Positions 8,651 to 17,965 of a stretch of DNA of 64,000 nt are shown piece after piece (within the stretch, counting starts at the first letter, position 1; each line of letters begins with the position of its first letter). Source of the DNA: JBDSSS01 sp963764195. GTDB taxonomy: Bacteria > Actinomycetota > Actinomycetes > Actinomycetales > Dermatophilaceae. The notes beneath the pieces are model-generated. The model had not been told where the DNA came from, searched no databases, and saw only the letters and a program-made list of their open reading frames with translations. Both the position numbers and the translations under genes were made by a program. The DNA is taken from assembly GCA_963764195.1 (NCBI GenBank), contig CAVXRG010000004.1, positions 124,001 through 188,000 on the forward strand, in the 5' to 3' direction.

Positions 8651-9472
8651 GTGCACTGGCTGGCAGCGGTCGAGCAGCTGCGGACCACGCGGGTGCCGGG
8701 GGTCCTCGTCACCCTCGTGGCCGTGCGCGGCCACGCGCCCCGCGAGGCCGGCGCGAAGATGGTCGTGTCGTCGGGCCGCACCTGGGGCACCATCGGGGGC
8801 GGCAACCTCGAGGCGACCGCCATCGACCGTGCGCGCGACGTGCTGGCCCGCGGCGAGGAGTCACCTCAGCAGCTGGCACTCGCGCTCAACGAGCGCGCCC
8901 CCGTCGAGCACGGCCAGCAGTGCTGTGGCGGGGAGGTCTCGGTGCTGCTCGAGCCCCTCGCCGTGGTGCCGTCGGTCGCGATCTTCGGGCTGGGTCACGT
9001 GGGGACCGAGCTCGCTCGCATCCTCTCCCGCCACGACCTGGAGCTGCATCTCGTCGACGGACGTGCGGACCGGGTGGAGGGCGACCTGCCCGCCATCCTT
9101 CACGACGCGGTGGCGCGCGTGCACCGCCACCACTCTCCGGTGCCGGAGCTGGTGCTGGGGCAGGTGCCCACCGGCACGCACGTGCTCATCATGACCCACG
9201 ACCACGCCGAGGACGCCGCGCTGTGCGATGCCGCCCTCCGATGCGCCCATCTCGGGTCGATCGGCGTGATCGGGTCGTCGGCCAAATGGCGTCGGTTCGA
9301 GAAAAGACTGATGGCAGAGGGGCATTCAGCGCAGGACATCGGCAGGATCCAGTCGCCGATCGGGGTGCCCGGGGTCGCCGGCAAGAACCCGGCGTCGATC
9401 GCGGTCGCCGTGGCCGCCGACCTGCTGGCCGCCTTCGACCGGGAGCGGACGACGCAGGACGCCTCTTCGTGA
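8651..9472 (+). CDS. xdhC: XdhC/CoxI family molybdenum cofactor insertion factor
   Basis: A 273-residue protein of the XdhC/CoxI family, which binds and sulfurates the molybdenum cofactor and loads it into xanthine dehydrogenase. The N-terminal domain has GTIGGGNLEA near residue 47 and the paired cysteines QQCCGGEV. A Rossmann-like C-terminal domain starts at AIFGLGHVGTELA. GTG at 8651 lies one base after the xdhB stop. Its own stop overlaps the guaD GTG. The position directly after xdhB supports a dedicated role in maturing that enzyme. Confidence 0.92.
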   Translation: MHWLAAVEQLRTTRVPGVLVTLVAVRGHAPREAGAKMVVSSGRTWGTIGGGNLEATAIDRARDVLARGEESPQQLALALNERAPVEHGQQCCGGEVSVLLEPLAVVPSVAIFGLGHVGTELARILSRHDLELHLVDGRADRVEGDLPAILHDAVARVHRHHSPVPELVLGQVPTGTHVLIMTHDHAEDAALCDAALRCAHLGSIGVIGSSAKWRRFEKRLMAEGHSAQDIGRIQSPIGVPGVAGKNPASIAVAVAADLLAAFDRERTTQDASS

Positions 9473-10779
9473 CGCTGTTTCGTGCGACGGTCCTCGACAC
9501 GCCGACGAGCCCGTTCGCCGGTGGTGCCCTGCGCTCCGACGACGACTGCGGGCTGCTCGTCCGAGATGGCGTCATCACGGCACGCGGACCGTTCGATCAG
9601 CTGCACCAAGAGCTGCCCGACGAGCCGGTCGTCGCCCTTCGCGAGGGGCTGTTGCTGCCGGGGATGGTCGACACACACGTGCACTTCCCCCAGGTGCGCG
9701 TCATCGGTGGCCTCGGGATGCCGCTGCTCGACTGGCTGGACCAGTGCGCGCTCCCCGAGGAGATGCGGCTCGCGGACGTCGCCTACGCGCGGGGGGTGGC
9801 CCGGGACTTCGTCACCGGGCTCGTCTACGCCGGCACCACGACCGCGCTCGTCTTCGGTTCCCACTACGCGCCGGCCGTCGACGTGATGTTCGAGGCGGCC
9901 GCGCGGTCGGGTCTGCGCATCACGACGGGCCTCGTGACCTCCGACCGTCTCCTCCCACAGCCCCTGCTCACGACACCGGAGCGCGCCTATGCCGAGTCAC
10001 GCGACCTCGCGGCGCGTTGGCACGGTGCGGGGCGGCTGCGGTATGCCGTGACACCCCGCTTCTCGCTCTCGGCCAGTGACGCGGTGCTCGAGGCGTGCGC
10101 GGCGACCTTCGCCGAGGTGCCGGGCGCGTGGTTCACCTCGCACGTCAACGAGAACGTCCACGAGATCCGCGAGGTGGGCTCGCTCTTCGGTGGTGCCGCC
10201 TACGTCGACACGTATGACCGGCACGGACTCCTCACGGGTCGGTCGGTGCTCGCACACGACGTGCACCCGACCGACGCGGAGCTGACGACCCTCGCCGGGC
10301 GCGGATCAGCCGTGGCGCACTGTCCCACGAGCAACGCCGCGCTGGGCAGTGGGCTGTTCCCGCTCAGACGACACCTCGAGGCCGGCGTCCGGGTCGCCCT
10401 CGGCTCGGACGTCGGTGCGGGCACGGGGTTCTCCCTCTTCAAGGAGGGGCTGCAGGCCTACTTCGTCCAGCGGCTGCTCGGCCCGGAGGGGCTGGCGCTG
10501 ACCTCGGCGCACCTGCTCTGGCTCTGCACCGCCGCCGGGGCCGACGCGCTGGGACGCGCTGACGAGGTGGGTGACCTCTCGGTCGGCAAGCAGTTCGACG
10601 CGATCTGGCTCGTCCCCGCGCCGGGCGACCCGCTCGCCGTCGGCCTCGGCAACGCCGCGTCCGCGGACGACGCCCTGTCGAAGGTCTTCGCGCTCGGGAC
10701 CGCCTCCGACGTCGCGGGCGTGTGGGTCGGTGGTGACCAGGTGGCGGCGGGTCGCTGGTGGGGGCCGGGTCATTCCTGA
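9469..10779 (+). CDS. guaD: guanine deaminase
   Basis: A 436-residue amidohydrolase. Zn-site motifs are in order: PGMVDTHVHFPQ, TSHVNENVHEI, LAHDVHPTDAEL and LGSDVGAGTGFSLF. It would deaminate guanine to xanthine, the substrate of the xanthine dehydrogenase encoded just upstream. The GTG start overlaps the xdhC stop by 4 bp, so the four genes form one purine-degradation operon. The 3' end overlaps the convergent glycosyltransferase by 10 bp, so there is no room for a terminator hairpin between them. Confidence 0.93.
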   Translation: MTLFRATVLDTPTSPFAGGALRSDDDCGLLVRDGVITARGPFDQLHQELPDEPVVALREGLLLPGMVDTHVHFPQVRVIGGLGMPLLDWLDQCALPEEMRLADVAYARGVARDFVTGLVYAGTTTALVFGSHYAPAVDVMFEAAARSGLRITTGLVTSDRLLPQPLLTTPERAYAESRDLAARWHGAGRLRYAVTPRFSLSASDAVLEACAATFAEVPGAWFTSHVNENVHEIREVGSLFGGAAYVDTYDRHGLLTGRSVLAHDVHPTDAELTTLAGRGSAVAHCPTSNAALGSGLFPLRRHLEAGVRVALGSDVGAGTGFSLFKEGLQAYFVQRLLGPEGLALTSAHLLWLCTAAGADALGRADEVGDLSVGKQFDAIWLVPAPGDPLAVGLGNAASADDALSKVFALGTASDVAGVWVGGDQVAAGRWWGPGHS

Positions 10780-12125
10780 GCTGAGCTCGTGAGCGACGCG
10801 TCCCGCTCGGTGGGGCCGACGAGGGCATCCCACGCCCGTCGTGGTCCGGGCCGCGCTCGCAGTGACGCGCTGAGCCCGTGCAGCGCCGGGTGGCCGCCCG
10901 GGAGCGGGGCGGATGCGGCAGAGTCGAGCAGACGGCGGGCCGCGTCGCGAATCGGTGCGGGATCGGGATCGTTGGGGTCGAGCACCTCGCCCATCCCATG
11001 CCGCTCGATCGCGGCGGCACCGGCGAACTGGTCGGTCGAGAGCGGCAGCAGGAGCAGGCGCACGCCGGCCGTGAGCGCCTCGGTGACGCTGTTGTTGCCG
11101 CCGTGCGAGATCGCCAGGGCGGCGTGCCCCAGGAGCGTCACCTGGGGTAGCACCTCGCGCACGAGCCATGAGCTGGGCACGGGTCCCACCAGGTCGCGGG
11201 CGGCCGAGCCGTGGGCCAGGGCGACCCTCACGTCCAGGCCGCGGAGCGCCTCGGCGATCCGCCCCAGCACGTCGCCCCGGGCAGACAGGAAGCTGCCGAG
11301 GCTGACGTAGACGATGGGAGCGTCTCCCTGGGCCAGCCACTGCTCCACCTGCTCGTCGCGGGCCTCGTGGCGCACCGATGACCCGAGGAAGGTGTGGCGC
11401 GGCAGCAGCGAGGTGCGGTCGGTCTCGTGGAGCTCCCCCGGGTAGTTGAGCAGCAGCACGTCACCGGTCTCGGCGAACGCGTCCGCGCTCGGTGCGGCAC
11501 CCGGGGACAGCTGCGCCAGCGCGGAGTTCCACTGCCTGGTGAAGTCGTCGCGCACGCGCTGCGACAGTCGTCGCAGCTCCTCGAGCGCACCCGGGTCCGG
11601 CGTGATGGCGCGGGGCCACGCCGGGGGGTAGCCGTAGACCTCGTCGCCGACCGTCAGGGCCGAGGGGTGGCCGAGCACGACGTCGGCATGACGGATGCCT
11701 GCGCTCGCGAGGCCGATCCGCGCACCGAAGGCCAGGTGGTCGACGATGACGGTGTCGGGCCGGACCCGGGCGACGACGTCGTGCACGGCGTGGGCCACGC
11801 CGACGGCGTTCCAGAGCAGGTCGTCACCGCGGGCTCTCGCCTGGTAGGTGAGCGTCTCGACGGCGCCGCGCCGCGTTGCCTCGAAGAACCCCCGGAGGGA
11901 GTCGTCCTCGCCGGCGGGTTGCTCCTCGGCGCGGATCACCCCGGGGTTGGAGCCGCGGCCCAGCTGCAGGTGCTCGCGCTCGTAGCCGAAGGTCTCCACG
12001 AGGGCCGCCGTCGCGTGACCGGTGGCGACGACCACGCGCTCGCCGGCCTCGCGCCACGCGCTGGCGAGAGTGGCGAGGGGGTAGAGGTGCGAGGCGTAGT
12101 CGGGGCTGATGAGCAGGAGCGTCAC
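10770..12125 (-). CDS. glycosyltransferase, GT1/MGT family
   Basis: A 451-residue GT-B glycosyltransferase. The N-terminus LLISPDYASHLYPLATLASAWREAGERV is typical of MGT/UGT enzymes acting on small acceptors. The nucleotide-sugar site appears as ISHGGNNSVTEALTAG followed by PLSTDQFAGAAAIE. Such enzymes glycosylate macrolides, sterols or similar lipophilic molecules; the acceptor is unknown here. It starts with ATGA overlap on the HEAT-glycosyltransferase gene, so the two are made from one mRNA and may act in one pathway. Confidence 0.85.
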   Translation of the reverse strand: MTLLLISPDYASHLYPLATLASAWREAGERVVVATGHATAALVETFGYEREHLQLGRGSNPGVIRAEEQPAGEDDSLRGFFEATRRGAVETLTYQARARGDDLLWNAVGVAHAVHDVVARVRPDTVIVDHLAFGARIGLASAGIRHADVVLGHPSALTVGDEVYGYPPAWPRAITPDPGALEELRRLSQRVRDDFTRQWNSALAQLSPGAAPSADAFAETGDVLLLNYPGELHETDRTSLLPRHTFLGSSVRHEARDEQVEQWLAQGDAPIVYVSLGSFLSARGDVLGRIAEALRGLDVRVALAHGSAARDLVGPVPSSWLVREVLPQVTLLGHAALAISHGGNNSVTEALTAGVRLLLLPLSTDQFAGAAAIERHGMGEVLDPNDPDPAPIRDAARRLLDSAASAPLPGGHPALHGLSASLRARPGPRRAWDALVGPTERDASLTSSAQE

Positions 12126-14356
12126 GAGGTGCGCCTCAAGGCGTCGTGCAGCCCTGGTCTGCGGAGCCGGCGCGGGGCGGCGACCCGGAGGTAGACCGAC
12201 GTGAGCGAGGCAGCCATGGTGTCGATACCGAACCGGGAGCGCACCATGCCTCCCGTTCGCAGCCGCCGCTCCTCGGCGCCGGCTGCGGCGGCGAGGTCGA
12301 GCGCCGCGCCGACGGCTGCGGCCACGGCTGCAGGTGTGGACGTGTCGGTCAGGATCCCGTCCTGCCCGTGGGACACGTACGTCGCCGGACCGCCGCCCCT
12401 CGGAGCGACGACGACGAGGCCGACGGCCATCGCCTCGAGGATGGAGATGCCGAACTCCTCCTTGAGGCTCGCGCTGACGTAGACCCCGGCCGGGGTCGCG
12501 GGGCAGGCGTGACCCTGGCGGATCGCGGCGAGCCAGGCGACGGCCGTCGCGTTGGGCCGGTGCCCAGCAAGGAGCAGGCCCTGCGGGGCGGCATCGTCAG
12601 CCGGCACGACCGAGTGGATGCGGGCCAGCTCGGCAGCCTCCTCCTCCGTGGGGTGGTCGAGGTCACCGCCCACGACGAGCAGGTTGCAGCGGTCGCGGAG
12701 ACCGGCGTCGTCCCACCACCCGCGCACCAGGGTCGCCATCCCCTTGACGGCGGTGAGGCGCCCGACGGAGACGGCGAGCGGCAGGTCCCTGCGACCGTCG
12801 GGGAGCGTCGAGAGGAGCGCGTCCAGATCATCGAGCGCGGCCGCGACGAGGGGCCCTCGCACCGACGGGTCGCCGACCTCCCGCACGATCCGCTCGACGG
12901 TCGAGACGTCGATGCCCTCGCCGATGACGTCGGCCCGGCCGGCCCGGTCGGGCCGGTCGGGTCGGTCGGGTCGGTCGGGTCGGTCGGAGAGGTCGATGCC
13001 GAGGTAGCGCCGGAGGTCGTGCTCGACCCGGGGCCGGGGGAAGAGCACGAGGTGCTCGGCCTGCGCCGTCAGCTCGCGCAGCAGGTGGTCGCGAAACCAC
13101 AGGTGCTCGGCGAGGTCGGCCTGCTCGAAGCCGTCCCGGGTCAGGGTCCCTGCCGCGTCACGGGCGTCGATGAGCGCCTGCGGGTCGGGGGCCACGGTCA
13201 GCACCACGGGCAGGTCGAGCTCGCGGGCCACCTCCGCGGCCACCATCGAGCCGACGTCGGCCATCCGGAGGTGGATCACGTCGACGCCGCCGGCGGCCTG
13301 CAGGATCCGGCGGATGCCGCGCCTCGCCGCGATCCGTGCGGGCCAGGCTCGGGACACCCCGACCGGCATACCGGTGAGGGGCACGCGGGCGTAGTGGTGC
13401 CCCGCGGAGCGGAGTCCGGAGCTGCGAGCCGAACCCTCGAGGGTCGAGGGGCCGCGGCCGAGGGGGAAGTGCGTGAGGTCGGGTCTGCCGCTCGAGATCG
13501 TGATGACCCGCTCGACGTCGGGCTGCTGGCGCAGCAGCGCGTCACCGAGCTGGACGAGCAGCGTGGCGACCCCTCCGGTGTCACCTCGGCCGGAGTGGTG
13601 GAGCCGGCCGTCGATGTCCGAGTGGAGGAACAGCTGGGCGACGGTGAGCCCGTCCGGGACGGGGGCCGTGGGGGCCGGGTGGAGGTCGTGCAGGGCGAGG
13701 CGGGCGGTTTCGGCCAGCGGGCCGATGCTCCGGCTGACCGCCCCGAGCAGGTCCTCGGCTCGGCGATCGGCGGCCGGGCCCGTGCCCAGTGCCGCCACCG
13801 CTGCCGCTCGGACCCCGAGGGGCTCGCCGTCGTCACCGGCCAGCCGCAGCAGGAGCCGGGTCGAGGCCGCGCCCGGGACGAGTCCCAGGGTCTCGACCAG
13901 CCGCGTGCGGGCGAGGTCGTCGACAGCGCCCTCCATCCCCTCGACGAGGGCCGCCCGGACCGGTCCCGGCTCTGCGGTCGCCCATCGCTCGAGGGTGCGC
14001 TGCGCCAGCATCCCGGCAAACCCGCCGTCGTGGCACGCCCCGACGAGCAGGGGCAGGGCATCGACGACCAGAGGGGTGAGGCGGAGTGCGTCCATGGCGT
14101 GCTGCGCCACGGCGGGTCGCCCGGCAGTCAGCAGCCCGGCCAGCACCGGTCCCGCGGACGGGTGGCCGCAGGCCCCGAGCGCGTGCACCGCGGCGATGGC
14201 GGTGAGCGGGTCGCTCGTGACGGCTGCGGCCCGGAGCAGGACGACCGTGTCGTCGTCGGCGCCCGAGGTGGCGAGCGCCAAGCCGTGCGCGCTGCGCATC
14301 CCTTCCAGGAGGGTGGGAGCGGTCCTGACCGCCGCGAGCGCAAGGCCGGGATCCAT
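12122..14356 (-). CDS. HEAT-like repeat protein fused to a GT4 glycosyltransferase
   Basis: A 744-residue fusion. Residues ~1-225 are a run of short Ala/Leu-rich helices (for example DPLTAIAAVHALGACGH) that look like HEAT/PBS repeats. From ~236 begins a GT4-type domain with HSGRGDTGGVATLLVQLGDAL, a sucrose-synthase/sucrose-phosphate-synthase-like opening. It ends with EFGISILE (the EX7E motif) and GGPATYVSHGQDG. A DRP tripeptide repeat lies in a linker. I take ATG 14356, 7 bp after a -10 box. The sugar and acceptor are unknown. The HEAT part may bind a partner protein. Confidence 0.8.
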   Translation of the reverse strand: MDPGLALAAVRTAPTLLEGMRSAHGLALATSGADDDTVVLLRAAAVTSDPLTAIAAVHALGACGHPSAGPVLAGLLTAGRPAVAQHAMDALRLTPLVVDALPLLVGACHDGGFAGMLAQRTLERWATAEPGPVRAALVEGMEGAVDDLARTRLVETLGLVPGAASTRLLLRLAGDDGEPLGVRAAAVAALGTGPAADRRAEDLLGAVSRSIGPLAETARLALHDLHPAPTAPVPDGLTVAQLFLHSDIDGRLHHSGRGDTGGVATLLVQLGDALLRQQPDVERVITISSGRPDLTHFPLGRGPSTLEGSARSSGLRSAGHHYARVPLTGMPVGVSRAWPARIAARRGIRRILQAAGGVDVIHLRMADVGSMVAAEVARELDLPVVLTVAPDPQALIDARDAAGTLTRDGFEQADLAEHLWFRDHLLRELTAQAEHLVLFPRPRVEHDLRRYLGIDLSDRPDRPDRPDRPDRAGRADVIGEGIDVSTVERIVREVGDPSVRGPLVAAALDDLDALLSTLPDGRRDLPLAVSVGRLTAVKGMATLVRGWWDDAGLRDRCNLLVVGGDLDHPTEEEAAELARIHSVVPADDAAPQGLLLAGHRPNATAVAWLAAIRQGHACPATPAGVYVSASLKEEFGISILEAMAVGLVVVAPRGGGPATYVSHGQDGILTDTSTPAAVAAAVGAALDLAAAAGAEERRLRTGGMVRSRFGIDTMAASLTSVYLRVAAPRRLRRPGLHDALRRTS
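12943..12987. repeat. 9-bp tandem repeat inside the HEAT-glycosyltransferase gene
   Basis: The unit CGGTCGGGT is repeated in frame about 4-5 times, encoding a DRP-DRP-DRP-DR run. The period is a multiple of three, so copy changes keep the frame. Confidence 0.8.
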
Positions 14357-14363
14357 GTCATCA

Positions 14364-14369
14364 ACTCTA
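14364..14369 (-). promoter_or_regulatory. -10 element TAGAGT, leaderless start
   Basis: On the minus strand TAGAGT ends 7 bases before the ATG at 14356. It would drive the two-gene glycosyltransferase operon without a 5' leader. Confidence 0.6.
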
Positions 14370-14455
14370 GGTCTCCGGGCGCCTTCGTGTCGGGGCGCCG
14401 ATCCCGGCGCCGGGCACCGCCGTCGCCACGAGCTCGACGTCCGAGCGGGTTCGCC

Positions 14456-14461
14456 TACGCT
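14456..14461 (+). promoter_or_regulatory. -10 element TACGCT, leaderless start
   Basis: TACGCT ends 6 bases before the GTG at 14468. The hexamer and spacing are identical to those at 2872. Confidence 0.6.
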
Positions 14462-14467
14462 CGGTCG

Positions 14468-15109
14468 GTGACCCCCCCTCGCCCCACCCCGGCTGCCTGC
14501 TCGCTGCGCTTCCACGGGCGGATCGCCGGCGTGGGCTCCACGAGCGGGACGCGGGTCGTCGTCGGCCACTGGGACCGGACCCACCTCGGCTCCTTCTCGG
14601 ACGCGATGGTCGAGACGTCGCAGGGACACCGGGTCCTGCTCGCCCCGTCGTCCGAGGTGGCCGAGTTCATCTGTGCCACGTACGTTTTCGACGAGGTGCG
14701 GATCGAGCCGGTCGCGGTCAGCGTGTCAACCGACCGGTGGACGCTCCGGGCGACGTCGCTGGAGCTGCACATCGACCTCGGCAGCCGCACACTGCTCGGC
14801 CGCCTGCTGCGGCTCGTGCCCCGACGGCTGGCGACCAGCCCCGCCTGGGCGACCGCCGTCGACCCGGTGGCCCGGGTCGTCCTGCGCGGGGTGCGGACGC
14901 GGGGGACCGCCCTCGAGGGCCGGCGGGAGTTCTACGGCGCGACCGACGCGCACCGGGTGGCCGGGGTCGCTGGTGAGTTCGACGGGGCCGCGCTGGGGTC
15001 GATCGCCCCCGTCGACCCACCCTGCCGCTTCGGGTTCTCCTCGACCCCGCGCACCCCGTCGGTGACCGACGTCGTCACCACCGTCGTCGTCAGGCCGGCG
15101 AGGTCGTGA
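14468..15109 (+). CDS. hypothetical protein
   Basis: A 213-residue protein I do not recognise. It has no signal peptide or clear membrane span. The sequence is mostly beta-type, with runs such as TRVVVGHWDRTHLGSFSDAMVET near the N-terminus and a possible amphipathic helix RTLLGRLLRLVPRRLA near the middle. The GTG start is fixed by a -10 box 6 bp upstream. It is divergent from the glycosyltransferase operon, and its 3' end overlaps the convergent DUF2254 gene by 20 bp. Confidence 0.7.
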   Translation: MTPPRPTPAACSLRFHGRIAGVGSTSGTRVVVGHWDRTHLGSFSDAMVETSQGHRVLLAPSSEVAEFICATYVFDEVRIEPVAVSVSTDRWTLRATSLELHIDLGSRTLLGRLLRLVPRRLATSPAWATAVDPVARVVLRGVRTRGTALEGRREFYGATDAHRVAGVAGEFDGAALGSIAPVDPPCRFGFSSTPRTPSVTDVVTTVVVRPARS

Positions 15110-16439
15110 CCTGTGCGTGGAGACGGTCCTCGGCCTCCGCGAGCGCGACCCGGTGGGTGGGGTGGGCCACCGTGAGCAGGTCCTCGAGCATCGCGTGCAT
15201 CCGGCGCGGCACCTGCACCGACTCGCGGCCGTAGAAGCCGACCTCCTCCGTCGCGAGCCGGATCAGCGCGTCGACGTGCTGCGGGTGGTGCACGACGCGC
15301 ACGACGTCGTCGTCGTCGCCGTCCCCGTCGGTGCTCGAGCTCGAGCCGTTGGCACTGTCGCCCTGGGCGCTCTCGTCGGCCGACCGGCTGTCGCGGATGT
15401 AGGCGCTCGGCGGCCGGCGCTGGACGAGCACCCGCAGGATCCGGTGCAGCTCGTCGAGGACCTGCACGGCCGTCGTCGGGTCGTTGATGCCCGGGGACAG
15501 GGCCCGCTCGGCGATGTCGACGAGCTGACGGATCCCGAAGGCGGCGTCCTGGCCGAGGGTGCGCTCCGTCTCGAGGGCGATGCAGTGACCGACCCGGTCG
15601 AGGTCGTGCGCCTCGAGGTCGTCCGGGCCCCACACGGTGGCCAGACGCATCCCCTCGGCGACGAACTCGCCGACCGACACGTCGACGACGACGACGGACT
15701 CCAGGTCGCGGGCGACGCTCACGAGCTTGTCGTAGTCGAGCTGGGTCACCGACCCGTGGCGGTCGGCCGACGTGACGACGCTCCGCGGCATACCCGGGGT
15801 GGGGGACCACGTCGGGGCGCCCCCACCCGCGTCCTGCTCGTTCTCCGGGAAGAGCCGGTTGCACAGGTCGACCGTGCGGTCCCCGACCTGGGAGATGACG
15901 TGGGAGACCTGGATCGAGGTGGTGATGTGGTGGATGAAGGCGAGGAAGCAACCGACGCTCGCGAGGACGAGCAGGAAGGCGACCGTCACCGACAGCTGCG
16001 GGACGAAGGCGCTGACGGTGTCGGTCGCGCCCTGGACCGACCGGAGCACGGTGAGGGAGAAGACGAAGGAGGCGGTGAAGACGCCGAGGGTGACCTGGGT
16101 GATCCGCTTGGCGAGGAACTCGCCGAGGATCCGGGGGGTGAACTGGCTGCTCGCGAGCTGGAGGACGACCATCGTGATCGAGAAGACGAGGCCGGTCACC
16201 GAGATCATCGCGCTCGCGATCGTGCTGAGCATGCCGCGCGCGCCGTCGGGGCCACCCTGGAAGAGGTAGGGCAGGTGCTGCGAGAGCTGCCGGTCGAGCT
16301 CCGGCAGCAGGATCCCCGCGGCGATGCCGGCCGCGCAGATGGCGGCGGGCAGCGCCCAGAAGGGCCGCCAGATGCGCTGCCACAGGGTGATCGTCGGGAT
16401 TGTCGGAACCTCACCGCGGGCGCGCCTCGGCTCGCTCAC
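15090..16439 (-). CDS. DUF2254 family predicted membrane protein
   Basis: A 449-residue protein. The N-terminal ~150 residues hold about four membrane segments (WALPAAICAAGIAAGILL, STIASAMISVTGLVFSITMVVL and others). A large soluble part follows with AFGIRQLVDIAERALSPGINDPTTA, the signature stretch of DUF2254. I set the start at GTG 16439 because GGAG lies 7 bp before it; longer in-frame readings lack this. The function of the family is unknown. It is divergent from a cation/proton antiporter, so a link to ion balance is possible but unproved. Confidence 0.85.
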   Translation of the reverse strand: MSEPRRARGEVPTIPTITLWQRIWRPFWALPAAICAAGIAAGILLPELDRQLSQHLPYLFQGGPDGARGMLSTIASAMISVTGLVFSITMVVLQLASSQFTPRILGEFLAKRITQVTLGVFTASFVFSLTVLRSVQGATDTVSAFVPQLSVTVAFLLVLASVGCFLAFIHHITTSIQVSHVISQVGDRTVDLCNRLFPENEQDAGGGAPTWSPTPGMPRSVVTSADRHGSVTQLDYDKLVSVARDLESVVVVDVSVGEFVAEGMRLATVWGPDDLEAHDLDRVGHCIALETERTLGQDAAFGIRQLVDIAERALSPGINDPTTAVQVLDELHRILRVLVQRRPPSAYIRDSRSADESAQGDSANGSSSSTDGDGDDDDVVRVVHHPQHVDALIRLATEEVGFYGRESVQVPRRMHAMLEDLLTVAHPTHRVALAEAEDRLHAQVTTSPA

Positions 16440-16580
16440 GTGCTGACTCCGGACGTCGTCGGGACCTGGCGGTGTCGGGGCATGCGCCCATCCAAACATC
16501 ACCGGCCCCCCGACCGCGGGATGGTCGCGTGCTGGTTGCTGGCGAGGGACCCTCGGCGCGAATGAGATCATGAACATTCA

Positions 16581-17918
16581 ATGACCATCAACGCCGTCTA
16601 CCTCATCGCCGGGCTCGCGCTCTTCCTCGCCGCCGTGCTGCCGGCTGCCCTCAAGCGCTACGCCGTCTCCGCCCCCATGGTGCTGTTGTCGATGGGGCTG
16701 CTCATCGGTCTGCTCCCGCTGCCCGAGGGCCTCCAGCTCGACCCGATCGACATCCGTCCCCAGATCCAGCGGGTCTCCGAGCTCGCGGTGCTCGTCGCGC
16801 TGATGGGCGTCGGGCTCGCGCTCGACCGGCCCTTCCGCTTCCACCGCCGGGCGACGTGGCCGGCCTGGTCGACGACCGCGCGGCTGCTCGCCGTCGCGAT
16901 GCCCCTGACGATCGCGGGTGTCTTCCTGCTCGGTTGGGGTCTCGGGCTCGCGCCGGCCGCCGCGCTGCTGCTCGGCTCCGTGCTGTCACCGACCGACCCC
17001 GTGCTCGCCGGTGACGTCCAGGTGCAGGGTCCCCGCGTCGACCCCGAGCACCCGACCGACGACGAGGGGCTGATCCCCGCGGAGATCGACGAGGACGACG
17101 AGGTGCGCTTCGCCCTCACCTCGGAGGCCGGGCTCAACGACGGGCTCGCCTTCCCCTTCGTGTATGCCGCCGTCTTCCTCGCGTCCCTCGGGCCCGTGTC
17201 GGGGTGGTTCGGCGGGTGGCTCGCCTGGGAGCTCGTCGGCAAGGTGGTCATCGGGGTGGCCGTCGGGGCCGGGGTCGGCTGGACCCTGGCCCGGATCGCC
17301 TTCCGGGCCCCGAGCAAGCCGCTGCGTCTCGCCGAGCAGGGGGAGCCGCTGCTCGCGATCGCCGCCCTCGTGATGACCTACGGCCTGAGCGAGCTCGTCG
17401 GTGGCTACGGCTTCCTCGCCGTCTTCGCCTGCGGCATGGCCCTGCGCGCCGGCGCGAGCAGCCACCGCTACCACGAGGCGATGCACTCGGTCATCGAGCG
17501 GCTCGAGCGGCTGCTCACGCTCATCATCCTGCTGCTGCTCGGCATGGCGATGACCCACGGCCTGCTCGCGAACCTCGACTGGCGCAGCTTCGTCATCGTC
17601 GGCCTGCTGATCTTCGTCGTCCGTCCCCTCGCCGGCATCGTCAGCCTGCGCACCCGTCGCCGCGACGTCGAGCGGCGCGGCGGCCTGAGCAAGGCCGAGG
17701 CGGTCGCCGTCGCGTTCTTCGGGGTGCGCGGCATCGGCTCGATCTACTACCTCGCGTATGCCGCGGGGGAGCACGCCTTCATCGAGGAGCGCTTCCTGTG
17801 GTCGACCGTGGCCCTGGCGATCACCGTCTCCGTCTTCGTCCACGGGGTGCTCGTCACGCCGGTGATGGGCCGGCTCGACGCGCGGCGCGGGCTGACCGGA
17901 ACCCCGACGAGCTCCTGA
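16581..17918 (+). CDS. cation:proton antiporter, CPA1/NhaP type
   Basis: A 445-residue membrane protein with about 12 hydrophobic segments. The ion-translocation region LLLGSVLSPTDPVLAGDVQ near residue 134 has the S-PTDP motif of Na+/H+ exchangers, and SEAGLNDGLAFPFVY has the conserved ND pair. The C-terminal part includes ALRAGASSHRYHEAM and FFGVRGIGSIYYL. It would exchange Na+ or K+ for protons across the plasma membrane. No cytoplasmic regulatory domain follows. The 141-bp gap to the divergent DUF2254 gene must contain both promoters. Confidence 0.9.
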   Translation: MTINAVYLIAGLALFLAAVLPAALKRYAVSAPMVLLSMGLLIGLLPLPEGLQLDPIDIRPQIQRVSELAVLVALMGVGLALDRPFRFHRRATWPAWSTTARLLAVAMPLTIAGVFLLGWGLGLAPAAALLLGSVLSPTDPVLAGDVQVQGPRVDPEHPTDDEGLIPAEIDEDDEVRFALTSEAGLNDGLAFPFVYAAVFLASLGPVSGWFGGWLAWELVGKVVIGVAVGAGVGWTLARIAFRAPSKPLRLAEQGEPLLAIAALVMTYGLSELVGGYGFLAVFACGMALRAGASSHRYHEAMHSVIERLERLLTLIILLLLGMAMTHGLLANLDWRSFVIVGLLIFVVRPLAGIVSLRTRRRDVERRGGLSKAEAVAVAFFGVRGIGSIYYLAYAAGEHAFIEERFLWSTVALAITVSVFVHGVLVTPVMGRLDARRGLTGTPTSS

Positions 17919-17953
17919 CCGGGCCTGCTGTCGTGCGGGAGGCCGAAGGGGGC

Positions 17954-17959
17954 CACACT
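17954..17959 (+). promoter_or_regulatory. -10 element CACACT, leaderless start
   Basis: CACACT ends 6 bases before the ATG at 17966. The same hexamer and spacing recur at both lipoprotein genes at 62668 and 63581. Confidence 0.5.
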
Positions 17960-17965
17960 GCCCTC

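Noticed and set aside
8920..9468. In-frame upstream extension of guaD
   Set aside because: It overlaps xdhC in another frame; the GTG at 9469 forms a standard 4-bp overlap and gives the normal guanine deaminase length.
12146..14467. Long in-frame upstream extension of the hypothetical gene at 14468
   Set aside because: It is antisense to the HEAT-glycosyltransferase gene, and a -10 box sits 6 bp before GTG 14468.
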